A stretch of 64,000 bases of DNA from NCBI RefSeq assembly GCF_028622875.1, contig NZ_CP117709.1, forward strand, positions 1,550,001-1,614,000, written 5' to 3'. Source of the DNA: Streptomyces sp. MMBL 11-1 (GTDB lineage: Bacteria; Actinomycetota; Actinomycetes; Streptomycetales; Streptomycetaceae). Below the pieces are notes generated by a model that worked only from the letters and a program-made list of their open reading frames with translations, was not told where the DNA came from and made no database searches. The position numbers were made by a program, and so were the translations under genes. Positions 30,293 through 39,931 of the stretch are shown here, piece after piece. The first letter of the stretch is position 1; each line of letters opens with the position of its first letter.

Positions 30293-31648
30293 TTACCGTA
30301 CGTAGTGGGGGTCGTCGTCCCCGGTGGTGTCCGGTACGGAGTCACCGGCCAGCATCGCTTCGAGGACGGAGACCGGGTCGGGGCCCGGAGCGGCTCGCGG
30401 CCACCAGTCGTCGGCGCCGGGGTCGGATTCGTAGCCGTACCACCGGTGGTCGTGGCCGAAGCGGAGCTGGAGCGAACCGTCCGGGTGGGTGAGGTGGTTG
30501 CGCCGGGGCGTGAAGCGCGGGAAGCCGGCGGCGGCGAGGGCGGGCCTGGCCCGGTCGAAGGGGCCGGCCGGCGGGTCCCAGGGCGTCTCCAGGACCGCGA
30601 GGCCCTCGGCGTCGCCCTGTCGCCAGGCGGCGACGGCGCGGGCGAGGTCGGTGGTGGTGCGGCCGGTGGCGTAGGCCAGCTCCCGGTAGAGCGCGCGGGT
30701 GGTGGCGGTGAGCCCGGCGGTCCGCCGTGCGGCGGCGAGGCGGACCGCGTCCTGCCACGGGGTGAGCCCGGCCAGCGGATCACGGCCCGTGGTCAGCAGG
30801 GCGTGGGCGCGGGCGGCGGCGTCGGTGGCGAGGTGGTCCAGGGCCAGCGGGTCGCGGGCGCCGGGCAGATCGGGATACGACGGTGGCTGGCCGGGGTGCG
30901 GCGGTACGGGCAGGGGCGCCGGGAGCGGCGGCAGGAAGCGGGCGGCGAAGGCCTCCCGGGCCCCGACCGACGGAACGTCGGGGGCGGCGGGGCGCTCGCG
31001 GGCGGAGTGCTCGGCGTTGCGCCGGCCCAGCTCGTCCAGCAGCTCGCGCTCGCCCCGGCCCCGCATCAGCAGGAGGACGAACGGGTCACTGTCGAGCAGC
31101 AGGGCCGTCTGGAAGCAGAGGGCGGCGACGTGTTTGCAGGGCCGCCCGTGGTCGGGGCAGGTGCAGCTCGGGTCGAGGTCGTCGGCGGCGGGCAGCAGCC
31201 GGACACCGGCCTCCTCGGCGGTGTGGGCCAGGGAGTGCGGCATCTCCTTGGCCAGCAGCGCGGACAGGTGGCCGGGGTGGGCGGCGACCGCGTCGAGCAG
31301 GGTCTCCCAGCCGGGGTCGGTGAAGGTGCGCAGCCGCAGTTCGGCGCGGTAGGGGCGGGCCCGGCTGCCGTGCACATAGGCGACGACGCGTCCGGGGGTG
31401 ACGGTGATCGCGGCGACCTGCCCGTCGTCGGCGTACGCGCGGCCGCGGGCGAGGCGGGCCTCGTCCATCGACAGCGACTCCAGCGCGTCCACCCAGGCCC
31501 GGCCCCACCAGCTGCCCGCGAACGGCTCGCCCTCGGCGGATGTGCGGGCGGGCACCGCCTCGAAGGTGCGCCGCAGATCGTCCGGGCCGGGCCGGGCGCG
31601 GGGGGCCGATCGCCGGGCGGCGGGGCCGGTGGCCGGGCGGGGGCTCAT
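30293..31648 (-). CDS. SWIM zinc-finger protein
   Basis: This 451-residue protein has a SWIM motif CTCPDHGRPCKHVAAL (ligands about Cys162, Cys164, Cys171, His173), which binds zinc and usually nucleic acid or protein. The remainder is Ala/Pro/Arg-rich with a conserved C-terminal region near WWPRAAP. Its ATG overlaps the helicase stop (ATGA), so the two are co-translated and almost certainly work together. SWIM proteins paired with SNF2 helicases are common in actinomycetes; the DNA or RNA process they serve is not defined. Confidence 0.9.
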   Translation of the reverse strand: MSPRPATGPAARRSAPRARPGPDDLRRTFEAVPARTSAEGEPFAGSWWGRAWVDALESLSMDEARLARGRAYADDGQVAAITVTPGRVVAYVHGSRARPYRAELRLRTFTDPGWETLLDAVAAHPGHLSALLAKEMPHSLAHTAEEAGVRLLPAADDLDPSCTCPDHGRPCKHVAALCFQTALLLDSDPFVLLLMRGRGERELLDELGRRNAEHSARERPAAPDVPSVGAREAFAARFLPPLPAPLPVPPHPGQPPSYPDLPGARDPLALDHLATDAAARAHALLTTGRDPLAGLTPWQDAVRLAAARRTAGLTATTRALYRELAYATGRTTTDLARAVAAWRQGDAEGLAVLETPWDPPAGPFDRARPALAAAGFPRFTPRRNHLTHPDGSLQLRFGHDHRWYGYESDPGADDWWPRAAPGPDPVSVLEAMLAGDSVPDTTGDDDPHYVR

Positions 31649-34600
31649 GCGGGCCTCCGCAGCGATACGAGGTCGGCGAGGTCACGGTCGCTGAGCTCGG
31701 TCAGGGCGCTCTCGCCGCTGCCGAGCACCGCGTCGGCGAGGACCCGCTTGGACTCCAGCAGCTCGGCGATCCGGTCCTCCACCGTGCCCTCCGCGATGAT
31801 CCGGTGGACCTGCACGGGCTGGGTCTGGCCGATCCGGTACGCCCGGTCGGTGGCCTGCTCCTCCACGGCGGGGTTCCACCAGCGGTCGAAGTGGACGACA
31901 TGGGCGGCGCGGGTCAGATTCAGCCCGGTGCCGGCCGCCTTGAGGGAGAGCAGGAAGACGGGGACCTCGGCGGACTGGAAGCGGTCCACCATCCGCTCCC
32001 GCTCGGCCACCGGCGTACCGCCGTGGAGGAGCTGGGAGGGAATCGCGCGGGAGGCGAGGTGTGCGGAGAGGAGCTTCGCCATCGCCACGTACTGCGTGAA
32101 GATCAGGACCGAGCCCTCCTCGGACAGGATCGTGTCGAGCAGTTCGTCGAGGAGGGCGAGCTTGCCGGAGCGGCCCGTGAGCCGGGTCGGCTCCTCCTTC
32201 AGATACTGGGCGGGGTGGTTGCAGATCTGCTTGAGCGAGGTCAGCAGCTTCATGACGAGACCCCGGCGGGCGATGCCCTCCGCCGCCTCGATCTGCGCCA
32301 TCGTCTCGCGGACGGCAGCCTCGTAGAGCGTGGCCTGCTCACGGGTGAGGGAGACGGGGTGGTCGGTCTCCGTCTTGGGCGGCAGCTCGGGGGCGATGCC
32401 GGGATCGGACTTCTTGCGCCGCAGGAGGAAGGGCCGCACCAGCCGGGACAGCCGCTCCACCGCCTCCTCGTTGCCCAGGCCCGCGGCGGTGCCGGTGTTC
32501 TCCACGATCCGGGCGTGCCGGGCCCGGAACGCCTTGAGCGGGCCGAGCAGTCCGGGTGTGGTCCAGTCGAGGAGGGCCCAGAGCTCGGAGAGGTTGTTCT
32601 CGACGGGGGTGCCGGTGAGGGCGACCCGGGCCGGGGCAGGGATGGTGCGCAGCGCCTTGGCCGTGGAGGAGTGCGGATTCTTGACGTGCTGCGCCTCGTC
32701 GGCGACGACCAGGCCCCAGCTCTGCTCGGCGAGCTGGGGAGCGCTGGAGCGCATCGTGCCGTAGGTGGTGAGGACGAAGCCGCCGTCCGGGTCGCTCAGG
32801 GTGCGGTCCGTGCCGTGGAAGCGGCGCACGGGGACGCCGGGGGCGAAGCGGTTGATCTCTCGGTGCCAGTTGCCGAGGAGGGAGGCGGGGCAGACCACCA
32901 GGGTGGGCGAGGGGTGCGCCCGGTGCAGATGGAGGGCGATGAGGGTGATCGTCTTGCCGAGGCCCATGTCGTCGGCGAGGCAGCCGCCGAGCCCGAGCGA
33001 GGTCATCCGGTCCAGCCAGGCCAGACCGCGCAGTTGGTAGTCGCGCAGGGTCGCGTCGAGGCCGGGCGGGGGCGCGATCGTGGTGTCCTGGGCGAGGATC
33101 CGCGTACGGAGGGCGGCCAGCGCCCCGGCGGGCACGGCGTCCACCCGCTCGCCGTCCACCTCCGCGCTGCCGGTGAGGGCGACGGCGAGCGCGTCCACCG
33201 GGTCCAGGAGCCCCAGCTCCCGCTTGCGCGCCTTGCGTACGAGGGCGGGGTCGACGACCACCCACTGGTCGCGCAGCCGTACCACCGGGCGGTGGGCCTC
33301 GGCCAGGGCGTCCATCTCGGCCTCGGTCAGCCGCTCCTCCCCCAGGGACAGCTGCCAGTCGAAGGCGAAGAGGTGCTCGGCGTCGAAGAAGGACGTGCCG
33401 TCGGTGGCCGATCCGGGCGCGGGCCGCACGACGGCGGTCGCGGTGAGGGAACGGGCCAGCTCGCGCGGCCAGTGCACCTCGACCCCGGCGGCGGCCAGCC
33501 GGGATCCCGCGTCGCTCAGCAGCTCGTACAGCTCGTCCTCGGTGATCGCGAGCACATCGGGGACGGGCTGCCCCAGCAGCCGTTCCAGCGGGGCCCAGAC
33601 GCGGGCGGCGCGGCGCAGCGCCAGCACCGCGTCGACCCGGGCGCGCGGCCCGAACGGCTCGCCCGCCCCGCCGTTCCACAGGGCGGCCGCGTCCACCACG
33701 TAGGTCGGGTCGGCGAGGCTGTGCACCTGGACGACGGCAGCGGCGGCGTGCCGGACCGCCGGGTCGTCCGGATGTTCCGGCGCAGATCCGTCGGCGGTCT
33801 CCGCCGCCTCCCCGGCGGCCGTGACCGCGTAGGTGTCGGCGGTGTCGAACAGTTCGTACGCGGAGAGGTCCAGCCGCAGCGAGACCCGCACGCCCGCGTC
33901 CAGGCCCGAGGCGACCTCCACGGCCCAGGCCGCGGCATGGGGCAGATGCTGGGGCTCGTGCGCGGCGAACGGCGCCCCCATCGCGAACGCGGCGGCGGGC
34001 GTGCGTGGCAGGGTGTCGGCGACGGCGTCCAGGAACGCCCCGATCAGGGTTTCGGGGTCGGGGAGCCGGGGCGCCCCGGAACCGGGGACCGGTGCCGCGT
34101 GCCCCTCGGGCGGCAGGGCGGCGGCGACCGCCCGCAGATGCGCGACGTCCTCGGCGCCCCTCGGGCCCGCCCGCCAGGCGTCGTGACCGTCCGCCGTGAG
34201 TCCGGGGAGGAGCCGGCCGCGGGCGACGAGCTGAAGTGCGTGCAGAGCGGCCGCGCCCCAGCAGCGCGTGGCGGGGTGGGCGGAGCTCTGGTGACGTGCC
34301 CGGAGGAGCAGGGGCAGCGCGTCGGCCACGGACAGCAACGCCACGGGCGTCACCACGGCGCGGACGCTCCCGGGGCCCGCCGCCGGGTCCGGCCGGACCA
34401 TCGTGAGCCGGGCGTCGGTGTACGGGACGGAGTCGGGGTGATCGGGGGTCTCCACGTACGTGAAGGGCGTCCCGCTCCCTCCCCGCGCGTCGTCGTGCCA
34501 CGGACCGGCGTCCGCGAGCGGGTCCCAGAAGGCGACGCGACCGTCCCGGGGCACCGGGCCGGGCAGGAAGACCGCCGCGCGGCGCAGCAGCCGTGCGGCG

Positions 34601-34674
34601 TCCGCGGTCCGGGGCGTGGCCCCGGTGTTGTCCCGCCGCTCGCTTTCTCGGGCCCCTGCTGTCATGTCCCCCAC
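31645..34674 (-). CDS. SNF2-family helicase
   Basis: About 1009 residues. The C-terminal two thirds hold the SNF2 motor: motif I DDMGLGKTITLIAL, motif II VADEAQHVKNP, motif III ALTGTPVENNLSELW, motif V GTGLNLTRAAHVVHFDRWWNP and motif VI RAYRIGQTQPV. The N-terminal 400 residues are a family-specific region without recognised motifs. An ATG nine bases downstream (34665) is an alternative start. The downstream SWIM gene overlaps by four bases. The expected activity is ATP-driven translocation on double-stranded DNA, remodelling protein-DNA or polymerase complexes. Confidence 0.93.
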   Translation of the reverse strand: MGDMTAGARESERRDNTGATPRTADAARLLRRAAVFLPGPVPRDGRVAFWDPLADAGPWHDDARGGSGTPFTYVETPDHPDSVPYTDARLTMVRPDPAAGPGSVRAVVTPVALLSVADALPLLLRARHQSSAHPATRCWGAAALHALQLVARGRLLPGLTADGHDAWRAGPRGAEDVAHLRAVAAALPPEGHAAPVPGSGAPRLPDPETLIGAFLDAVADTLPRTPAAAFAMGAPFAAHEPQHLPHAAAWAVEVASGLDAGVRVSLRLDLSAYELFDTADTYAVTAAGEAAETADGSAPEHPDDPAVRHAAAAVVQVHSLADPTYVVDAAALWNGGAGEPFGPRARVDAVLALRRAARVWAPLERLLGQPVPDVLAITEDELYELLSDAGSRLAAAGVEVHWPRELARSLTATAVVRPAPGSATDGTSFFDAEHLFAFDWQLSLGEERLTEAEMDALAEAHRPVVRLRDQWVVVDPALVRKARKRELGLLDPVDALAVALTGSAEVDGERVDAVPAGALAALRTRILAQDTTIAPPPGLDATLRDYQLRGLAWLDRMTSLGLGGCLADDMGLGKTITLIALHLHRAHPSPTLVVCPASLLGNWHREINRFAPGVPVRRFHGTDRTLSDPDGGFVLTTYGTMRSSAPQLAEQSWGLVVADEAQHVKNPHSSTAKALRTIPAPARVALTGTPVENNLSELWALLDWTTPGLLGPLKAFRARHARIVENTGTAAGLGNEEAVERLSRLVRPFLLRRKKSDPGIAPELPPKTETDHPVSLTREQATLYEAAVRETMAQIEAAEGIARRGLVMKLLTSLKQICNHPAQYLKEEPTRLTGRSGKLALLDELLDTILSEEGSVLIFTQYVAMAKLLSAHLASRAIPSQLLHGGTPVAERERMVDRFQSAEVPVFLLSLKAAGTGLNLTRAAHVVHFDRWWNPAVEEQATDRAYRIGQTQPVQVHRIIAEGTVEDRIAELLESKRVLADAVLGSGESALTELSDRDLADLVSLRRPA

Positions 34675-34834
34675 CCCCTCCCACCTGGTCCACCGTCTCC
34701 GTCGGCACGGAATGTGCTGACTCCGCGAGTCTAGGCGGGCGGTCTGACACCGCTGACGCCCGCCGCGTCACTCCAGGTCAGCGGCGGTGGAACCGGGCGG
34801 GCGGGCGTCCTGCTCCGCGCGCGGGCCGCCACGC

Positions 34835-35737
34835 TCAGTGATGGGCGAGGGGCTGTTCCGGTGAGGACGGTGCGGTCGGGGCGGGGGCGGTGGGAGGCGC
34901 GGCGGGGGCGAGGAGGTCGGCAGGTACGGCCGGGGCACGGGGTACGGCGGGTTCGTCGTGCCCCGTCTCCGCCGCCGACTGCTGCGCGCGCTCCAGGAAC
35001 CGGAGCAGCTCCACCGGGAAGGGCAGCACCAGCGTGGAGTTCTTCTCCGCCGCGACGGCGACCACGGTCTGCAGCAGCCTCAGCTGGAGCGCCGCGGGCT
35101 GGGCGGACATCTCGCCCGCCGCCTGGGCCAGCTTCTTCGAGGCCTGGAGCTCCGCGTCGGCGTTGATCACCCTGGCGCGCCGCTCCCGGTCGGCCTCGGC
35201 CTGGCGGGCCATGGACCGCTTCATGGTCTCCGGCAGGGAGACGTCCTTGATCTCGACCCGGTCGATCTGCACGCCCCAGCTGACCGCCGGGCTGTCGATC
35301 ATGACCTCCAGCCCCTGGTTGAGCTTCTCGCGGTTGGACAGCAGATCGTCCAGGTCGCTCTTGCCGATAATCGACCTGAGCGAGGTCTGGGCCATCTGCG
35401 AGACGGCGAACCGGTAGTCCTCCACCGCGATGACGGCGTTCGTCGGGTCGACCACCTTGAAGTAGATGACCGCGTCCACGCGGACGGTGACGTTGTCCCG
35501 GGTGATGCCGTCCTGGGCGGGCACCGGCATGGTGACGATCTGCATGTTGACCTTGTGCAGCCGGTCGACCACCGGCACGACCATCGTGAAGCCCGGCAGC
35601 CGCACGTCCTTCCGCAGTCTGCCGAGCCGCAGCACGACACCGCGCTCGTACTGCCGGATCACCCGCGCCGCCGAGGCCACGTACAGCGCCCCGGCGCAGA
35701 CCACCGCCACCAGGGCGATCACTAGTTCCTCAACCAT
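34835..35737 (-). CDS. SPFH/stomatin-like (slipin) membrane protein
   Basis: This 300-residue protein has one N-terminal transmembrane helix (VEELVIALVAVVCAGALYV). A Band 7 domain follows (VIRQYERGVVLRLGRL ... LPGFTMVVPVVDRLHKVNMQ) and a helical oligomerisation segment (ARQAEADRERRARVINADAE). The tail is Pro/Ala-rich. SPFH proteins form ring or cage assemblies at membrane microdomains and often regulate proteases. I chose the ATG at 35737, directly before the membrane helix and after a GGGGGG stretch. Two direct repeats (35802-35830) in the upstream region may control it. Confidence 0.92.
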   Translation of the reverse strand: MVEELVIALVAVVCAGALYVASAARVIRQYERGVVLRLGRLRKDVRLPGFTMVVPVVDRLHKVNMQIVTMPVPAQDGITRDNVTVRVDAVIYFKVVDPTNAVIAVEDYRFAVSQMAQTSLRSIIGKSDLDDLLSNREKLNQGLEVMIDSPAVSWGVQIDRVEIKDVSLPETMKRSMARQAEADRERRARVINADAELQASKKLAQAAGEMSAQPAALQLRLLQTVVAVAAEKNSTLVLPFPVELLRFLERAQQSAAETGHDEPAVPRAPAVPADLLAPAAPPTAPAPTAPSSPEQPLAHH

Positions 35738-35801
35738 GACGGCCCCCCGGAAGGAAGGGGTGCGGACACCTGCGTGACCGCGGAACACTCTTTACGGCAT
35801 A

Positions 35802-35830
35802 GCACCTTTTATTCGCTTATGCACCTTTTA
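35802..35830. promoter_or_regulatory. Direct repeats upstream of the slipin gene
   Basis: GCACCTTTTA occurs at 35802-35811 and 35821-35830, a 19-base period; read toward the slipin gene it is TAAAAGGTGC twice. Such spacing, near two helical turns, fits a dimeric activator or sigma/anti-sigma recognition elements. The lipoprotein gene lies on the other side. Confidence 0.55.
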
Positions 35831-35987
35831 GGGGTAGCGCGAATCTCGGTCGCTCCGCGGCTCGCCCGGTCAGCCGCGCATCGGGTGCGGGACCGCCCCC
35901 GGGCGGGCAGGGTGGCCAGCGCCAGCACGTCGTTCCGACGTACCCGATCGCCGGACGAGCACCGGACGAGCAGACGAGGACCCGCCC

Positions 35988-36344
35988 ATGTCCGTGACCG
36001 CCACCGTTGCCCGCCGCCGACGCCGCCTCGGGGTCGCCGCCGGGGCCTCGCTCCTCACCCTCGCCGTCTCGGGCTGCTCCGGACTCGGCCGCACCGCGGT
36101 GGGCCCGGTGACGTACACGACGGAGCGCGAAGCGGTGCTGCAGGTGAACAGCCCGACCGTACGCGGCTGCCACCGGATCGCCCCGGCGGGAGCCCACGAG
36201 GTGGAGAACGGGACGCTGGTCGACGTCATCCTGTACCGCACACGTGACTGCACGGGCGGCAGGACGACGTACGTGCCGACCAGGTTCAGCGATGTGACGG
36301 CGCCGGGCAGCGGGCCGTGGCGCAGTTACCGCTTCGTGCACTGA
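35988..36344 (+). CDS. Small secreted lipoprotein of unknown function
   Basis: This 118-residue product has a twin-arginine-like basic start (ARRRRRLGVAAGASLL) and a lipobox LAVSGC, so the mature protein would be lipid-anchored at Cys30. The mature part is beta-rich with two further Cys residues (RGCHRIAP, TRDCTGG) that could form a disulfide. No family recognised. Confidence 0.75.
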   Translation: MSVTATVARRRRRLGVAAGASLLTLAVSGCSGLGRTAVGPVTYTTEREAVLQVNSPTVRGCHRIAPAGAHEVENGTLVDVILYRTRDCTGGRTTYVPTRFSDVTAPGSGPWRSYRFVH

Positions 36345-36387
36345 GCGGCTGGGCCGGGCGGGACGGGATTCGGCCGACCGCGGCCCC

Positions 36388-37086
36388 TCAGAGCACGGGC
36401 CGGGCCAGCAGCCAGGTCCCGTCGTCGGTGAGGGTGCGGTCCAGCGTGAGTCCGGCCGTCGCCAGATGCCGGGCGATGTCCTCGTCGGACAGCTCCCGCG
36501 ACAGGAAGGTCTGCGTCCACCGCGCGTCGTCGAAGTGATACTCCGCGCGCACCGAGCGCACTCCGTCGCCCACCGGATCCGCGGAGACGATCCGGATCAG
36601 ACCGCCGGACGGGTCGGTCCGCTCCCACGGCAGCTCCGAGCGGTGCGCCGCCCCTTCGCGCTGGACGAGGACGATCCCGTCGTCCCGCACATGGTCACGG
36701 CAGACGCGCAGCATCCCGTCGCGCACCCGGTGCTCGCCCGCGTGGACCAGGAAGGAACCGAGCAGCACCACGTCGAACCGCTCGCCGCCCAGGTCCAGCG
36801 TTTCGATGGGGCTCCGCACCCTGCGTGCCCCGACGATCTGCTCCAGCATCTCCGGCGACTCGTCCACCGCCGTCATCCTGAACCCGCGCCGCACCAGCGG
36901 ATGGGTCACCCGGCCCGCCCCGCAGCCCAGTTCGAGGATGCTCGCCCCGGCGGGGGCCGCGCCCGCGATCACGTCCGGCTCCTCGCCGACGGACAGCCTG
37001 CGATACAGCTCGACCGCGCACCCGTCCGGCGTGATGGCTCCGGGCCCGGTCCCCTCGTACCCTTCGCGTACCAGTGATTCGCTCAT
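36388..37086 (-). CDS. Class I SAM-dependent methyltransferase
   Basis: This 232-residue Rossmann-fold methyltransferase has motif I ILELGCGAGRVTHPLV (about residues 50-65), motif II acidic residue in MTAVDESPEML, and motif IV FDVVLLGSFLVH. The C-terminal half carries a beta-barrel-like insert with WTQTFLSRELS. The substrate is not predictable. It converges with the lipoprotein gene. Confidence 0.87.
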   Translation of the reverse strand: MSESLVREGYEGTGPGAITPDGCAVELYRRLSVGEEPDVIAGAAPAGASILELGCGAGRVTHPLVRRGFRMTAVDESPEMLEQIVGARRVRSPIETLDLGGERFDVVLLGSFLVHAGEHRVRDGMLRVCRDHVRDDGIVLVQREGAAHRSELPWERTDPSGGLIRIVSADPVGDGVRSVRAEYHFDDARWTQTFLSRELSDEDIARHLATAGLTLDRTLTDDGTWLLARPVL

Positions 37087-37236
37087 GAAGGACGAACGAG
37101 CCGTCGCCGGGCACGGTTCCCCGGCCGTGACGGCGGGTCAGCGCCGGACCCCGCGGCGTAGCCGCCCTCCCCGTGCGCCGCGTCCGGTTCCGCTCACCGC
37201 CGGACGGGGTCATGCTGGTGGAGTGAGGTGATCACC

Positions 37237-37578
37237 ATGCGTACCGGCAGTGAACCCGCGACCGCCCGCAGTCCGCTGCGGATGCGGCTCTGGCTGAGCC
37301 TGTGGGGCATGCTCTGGGCCCTCTTCGGCCTGGTGGCGTTCTCCCTTGCCGGACGGCCGGGCTGGGCCGCGGCCTGCGGGGTGGTACTGCTGCTCGCGAC
37401 CCTGGACCTCTGCGTGATCCGATACCGCATGCGCCAGGGCCCGCACTACCAGCCGGGCCGGGACATCCCACCGTACGAGCCGGACCGCGGCGACGGCCGT
37501 CCACGCCGGGCGGGGCCCGGCCCGGACAGCGGCTGGAAGAACGGGGGGCGGGCGGGCCCTTCCTCCGGGCGCCCCTAG
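37237..37578 (+). CDS. DUF6343-like small membrane protein
   Basis: The 113-residue product begins MRTGSEPATARSPLRMRLWL, has two hydrophobic helices (about residues 18-40 and 44-60) and a conserved RMRQGPHYQPGRDIPPYEPD. A hydrophilic tail follows. This matches my memory of DUF6343, an actinomycete family of unknown function. GAGGTGA precedes the ATG at 37237. Its TAG stop shares a CTAG palindrome with the stop of the convergent TPR gene. Confidence 0.8.
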   Translation: MRTGSEPATARSPLRMRLWLSLWGMLWALFGLVAFSLAGRPGWAAACGVVLLLATLDLCVIRYRMRQGPHYQPGRDIPPYEPDRGDGRPRRAGPGPDSGWKNGGRAGPSSGRP

Positions 37579-37955
37579 GGCGTGCCGTCAGGACCGCCGT
37601 CGAACTTCGCGGCCCGGAGGTACTCCGGCTTCGGGTCGAGCGCCGCCGCCAGGCGGAAGTGCCGGGTCGCCTGCTCGGGACGCCCCGCCCGCTCGAAGGT
37701 GCGGGCCAGGGCGAAGTGGGCGAACGCGTTGTCCGGCTCGCGCTCCAGCACCAGCTCGAACTCCAGCTCGGCGGGGCGCAGCTGGGCGGCGGCGAAGAAG
37801 GCGCGGGCCCGGAGCAGCCGGGCGGCGGTGTTCTCGGGATGCGCGGCGATCACCGAGTCGAGGAGCTTGACGGCGCCTCGGGGGTCCCGGGCGTCGAGCA
37901 GTTGCTCGGCCGCGCGGAAGTCGATGACATGGGTCTCCGGATTCCTTTCGGGCAC
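37575..37955 (-). CDS. Tetratricopeptide-repeat protein
   Basis: A small 126-residue TPR protein beginning MPERNPETHVIDFRAAEQLL, with three helical repeats (cores RGAVKLLDSVIAAHPENTAA, ARAFFAAAQLRPAELEFELV and AHFALARTFERAGRPEQATR). It likely mediates protein contacts. The GTG start at 37955 is chosen because the longer frame adds a poorly conserved tail. Its stop overlaps the DUF6343 stop. Confidence 0.88.
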   Translation of the reverse strand: MPERNPETHVIDFRAAEQLLDARDPRGAVKLLDSVIAAHPENTAARLLRARAFFAAAQLRPAELEFELVLEREPDNAFAHFALARTFERAGRPEQATRHFRLAAALDPKPEYLRAAKFDGGPDGTP

Positions 37956-38074
37956 GGTCGCGTCCTTCCCTTCCCTCGCCGGTTTCCAACGTCCGCCCGG
38001 GAGCCGGTATTCCGGCACGTCCGGCCCGGAGCCGGCGTTCCCGCACGCCCGCGGGGGCGTCCCCGTACGCGGAC

Positions 38075-38677
38075 TCAGCGGGCGGCGGCCCTGCGGACCA
38101 ACTCCTCCCAGACCGCGCGGACCTGGGGTTCCAGCGCCTCCAACGGCCCGTCGTTGTCCACGATCAGGTCGGCGACGGCCCGGCGCTGGTCGCGGGTGGC
38201 CTGTGCGGCCATCCTGGCACGGGCGTCGGCCTCCGTCATCCCGCGCAGCGTGACGAGCCGTTCGAGCTGGGTCCCGGCGGTGGCGTCGACGACCACGACC
38301 AGGTCGTAGAGGGGCGCGAGCCCGTTCTCCGTGAGGAGGGGGACGTCGTGGACGACGACGGCGTCCTCGGGGGCCGCCCGTTCCAGTTCGGCCGCCCGGG
38401 CGCCGACCAGCGGGTGGACGATCGCGTTGAGCGCGGCCAGACGCCCGGCGTCGGCGAAGACGAGCGCGCCGAGCGCCGGGCGGTCCAGAGCGCCTTTGGC
38501 GGTCAGGACGCCCGGCCCGAACTCCTCGACGACGGCCGCGAGTCCGGGAGTCCCGGGCTCGACGACCTCACGGGCGATCCGGTCGGAGTCGATCAGGACG
38601 GCGCCGTACTTCACGAGCAGCCGCGACACTTCGCTCTTGCCGGCGCCGATGCCGCCGGTCAGGCCCACTTTCAGCAT
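38075..38677 (-). CDS. coaE: Dephospho-CoA kinase
   Basis: It performs the last step of coenzyme A synthesis. The 200-residue protein has P-loop [17 protein letters not shown] (residues 5-21), [17 protein letters not shown], and lid/catalytic elements [13 protein letters not shown] and [14 protein letters not shown]. Length and motifs are standard. It lies between a TPR gene and a PAC2 gene on the same strand. Confidence 0.97.
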   Translation of the reverse strand: MLKVGLTGGIGAGKSEVSRLLVKYGAVLIDSDRIAREVVEPGTPGLAAVVEEFGPGVLTAKGALDRPALGALVFADAGRLAALNAIVHPLVGARAAELERAAPEDAVVVHDVPLLTENGLAPLYDLVVVVDATAGTQLERLVTLRGMTEADARARMAAQATRDQRRAVADLIVDNDGPLEALEPQVRAVWEELVRRAAAR

Positions 38678-38708
38678 GGGCCGCAGCCTACGGGCCGGGC
38701 GGAGGCGT

Positions 38709-39647
38709 TCAGCCCTCGCCCTCCCGCTCGGCGAGGAAGCGCTCGAACTCGCGGCCGATCTCGTCGGCCGACGGCAGATCGACCGGCTCGGCGACGAGGT
38801 TGCCGCGCGTCTCGGAGCCGGCGACGGCGTCGTACTGGTGCTCCAGGCCCTCGACGAGGGAGACCAGCTCCTCGTCGCCCTGGCCGATCTGCCGGGCGAT
38901 CTCGGTCTGGGTGCGGTGGGCCTCGGTGCGCAGGGAGTGCGCGAGCGCGGGCAGCACGAGACCGGTCGCGGCGGTGATCGCCTCCAGCGCGGTCAGCGCC
39001 GCGTCCGGGTAGGAGGACCGGGCGACGTAGTGCGGGACGTGGGTGGCGACGCCGAGGACGTCATGGCCGGATTCCATCAGCCGGTACTCGACGAGGGCCT
39101 CGGCCGAACCCGGCACCTGGGCCTCGTCGAAGGGGCTGCGGTGGCCGGGCATCAGGTCGGTGCGGTTGCCGTGCGGGGTGAGGCCGACGGGACGGGTGTG
39201 CGGGACGCCCATCGGGATGCCGTGGAAGTTGACCGCGAGCCGGACGCCGAGGCGCTCGACGATCTGCTCGACGGCGGCGGCGAACCGCTCCCACTCCACG
39301 TCCGGCTCCGGTCCCGACAGCAGCAGGAAGGGCGCTCCGGTGGCGTCCTGGACCACCCGCACCTCCAGGGTGGGGGCCTCGAAGGACGTCCAGCGGTCAC
39401 GCCGGAAGGTGAGCAGGGGGCGCCGTGCGCGGTAGTCGACGAGCCGGTCGTGGTCGAAGCGCGCGACGACCTGGTGCGGCAGCGTTTCGAGCAGGCCGTC
39501 GACGATCTGCTCGCCGGTCTCGCCCGCGTCGATGTAGCCGTCGAAGTGGTAGAGCATGACCAGGCCGGCCGACTCCTGCGCCAGCGCCATGTCGACGACG
39601 GCCAGGCCCTTCGGCTCCCATTCATACAAACTCTGCGGATCAGGCAC
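38709..39647 (-). CDS. PAC2-family protein
   Basis: This 312-residue member of the proteasome-assembly-chaperone 2 family is found in actinomycetes that have a 20S proteasome. Features are [20 protein letters not shown] near the start, [39 protein letters not shown], and [21 protein letters not shown]. The GTG start at 39647 has AGGAGCGG upstream. Its role in bacteria is not established; an enzyme-like or chaperone function is possible. Confidence 0.9.
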   Translation of the reverse strand: MPDPQSLYEWEPKGLAVVDMALAQESAGLVMLYHFDGYIDAGETGEQIVDGLLETLPHQVVARFDHDRLVDYRARRPLLTFRRDRWTSFEAPTLEVRVVQDATGAPFLLLSGPEPDVEWERFAAAVEQIVERLGVRLAVNFHGIPMGVPHTRPVGLTPHGNRTDLMPGHRSPFDEAQVPGSAEALVEYRLMESGHDVLGVATHVPHYVARSSYPDAALTALEAITAATGLVLPALAHSLRTEAHRTQTEIARQIGQGDEELVSLVEGLEHQYDAVAGSETRGNLVAEPVDLPSADEIGREFERFLAEREGEG

Positions 39648-39931
39648 GGTTACCGCTCCTCCTCGTGTTCCTAGGGAAGAACGCGAACGGCGGCAGGCAC
39701 ATTCCCCACGCCCGGGTCTTTCCCGGCGGGGACGGGTCACGGCGCGTCAGCCGCCCGTGCCGCACAAGCGGTTCGGCCCGGCCGGCGTCGCCCGCCGATA
39801 TTGGTCCAGACCTTGACGCGCCCCACCACCGTCCCTACCGTCACTGGGCAACACGTTCAGACACGCGCCTCATATTCATGTACGAGAACCGCGTGAGACG
39901 TCCGGACTCCTCCGACGGGAAGGCACCCCCC

